A stretch of DNA of 36,265 bases. Origin: Bacteroidota bacterium. Its GTDB lineage: Bacteria > Bacteroidota > Bacteroidia > Bacteroidales > CG2-30-32-10. Shown one piece after another: positions 35,927 to 36,265 of the stretch (within the stretch, counting starts at the first letter, position 1; every line of letters begins with the position of its first letter). The notes below the pieces were generated by a model that saw only the letters and a list, made by a program, of their open reading frames with translations, had not been told where the DNA came from and did no database searches. Location: contig JACAAW010000019.1 in assembly GCA_013377115.1 (NCBI GenBank), forward strand, positions 1 to 36,265. Direction: 5' to 3'. The position numbers and the translations under genes were made by a program.

Positions 35927-36223
35927 ATGAAAACTAAACTAATTATTGCCCTAATTGCAATTTGTTCTTTTGCAAATGCTCAATCACCAGCATGGACTTG
36001 GGCAAAGTTTGCGGGAGGTACTGGAGATGAAATAGGAAAAAGTGTTGCTACAGATAACCATGGAAATACTTATGTAACGGGCTATTTTACGAGTTCCACT
36101 ATAACTTTTGGATCGACCGTACTAACTTGTTCTGGAAATAAGGATGTTTTTGTCGCTAAATACGATGTTGTTGGAAATGTGCTTTGGGCGAAAAAAGCAG
36201 GAGGTCCTTTTGACTCGTCCTAA
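35927..36223 (+). CDS. SBBP-repeat secreted protein, short/possibly truncated
   Basis: Signal peptide MKTKLIIALIAICSFANAQ; WAKFAGGTGDEIGKSVATDNHGNTYVTGYFTSSTITFG...DVFVAKYDVVGNVLWAKKAGG then stop. Confidence 0.7.
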   Translation: MKTKLIIALIAICSFANAQSPAWTWAKFAGGTGDEIGKSVATDNHGNTYVTGYFTSSTITFGSTVLTCSGNKDVFVAKYDVVGNVLWAKKAGGPFDSS

Positions 36224-36265
36224 AAAAAGTTTACAGATTAATACTTAAACCCTGATACAAATTTA

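Overview
AT-rich chromosomal window from a Bacteroidota (Flavobacteriia/Bacteroidia-like) genome. This is inferred from TTG-N19-20-TAnnTTTG promoters, a T9SS C-terminal sorting domain and the protein families present. Most content is housekeeping: a heptose/envelope cluster (acyltransferase, GT2, gmhA, K+ channel, gmhB-like), serC/serA/DUF1015, a SAM-I riboswitch upstream of a metB-hom operon, an LplT/Aas-like lipid pair, rarA, a bleomycin-hydrolase-like C1 peptidase, a LuxC-like acyl-CoA reductase, tag and an ABC-F ATPase. The more unusual content is: (1) a four-helix-bundle (23S IVS-protein-like) gene inside a 26-bp inverted repeat between serA and DUF1015; (2) a phosphodiesterase-TPR-sulfotransferase fusion preceded by an unlisted 59-aa ORF; (3) a PlsC-ACP-AMP ligase fusion; (4) a HepT/MntA pair with a possibly leaderless mRNA; (5) an intact RelE-type TA pair abutting a decayed, opposite-strand TA pair; (6) a nested ~110-nt hairpin of unknown function at 35712-35822; (7) several families of intergenic hairpin repeats, some with different arms but the same geometry. 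No rRNA, tRNA, CRISPR array or intact transposase was recognised. All family assignments come from reading motifs; no database search was run.
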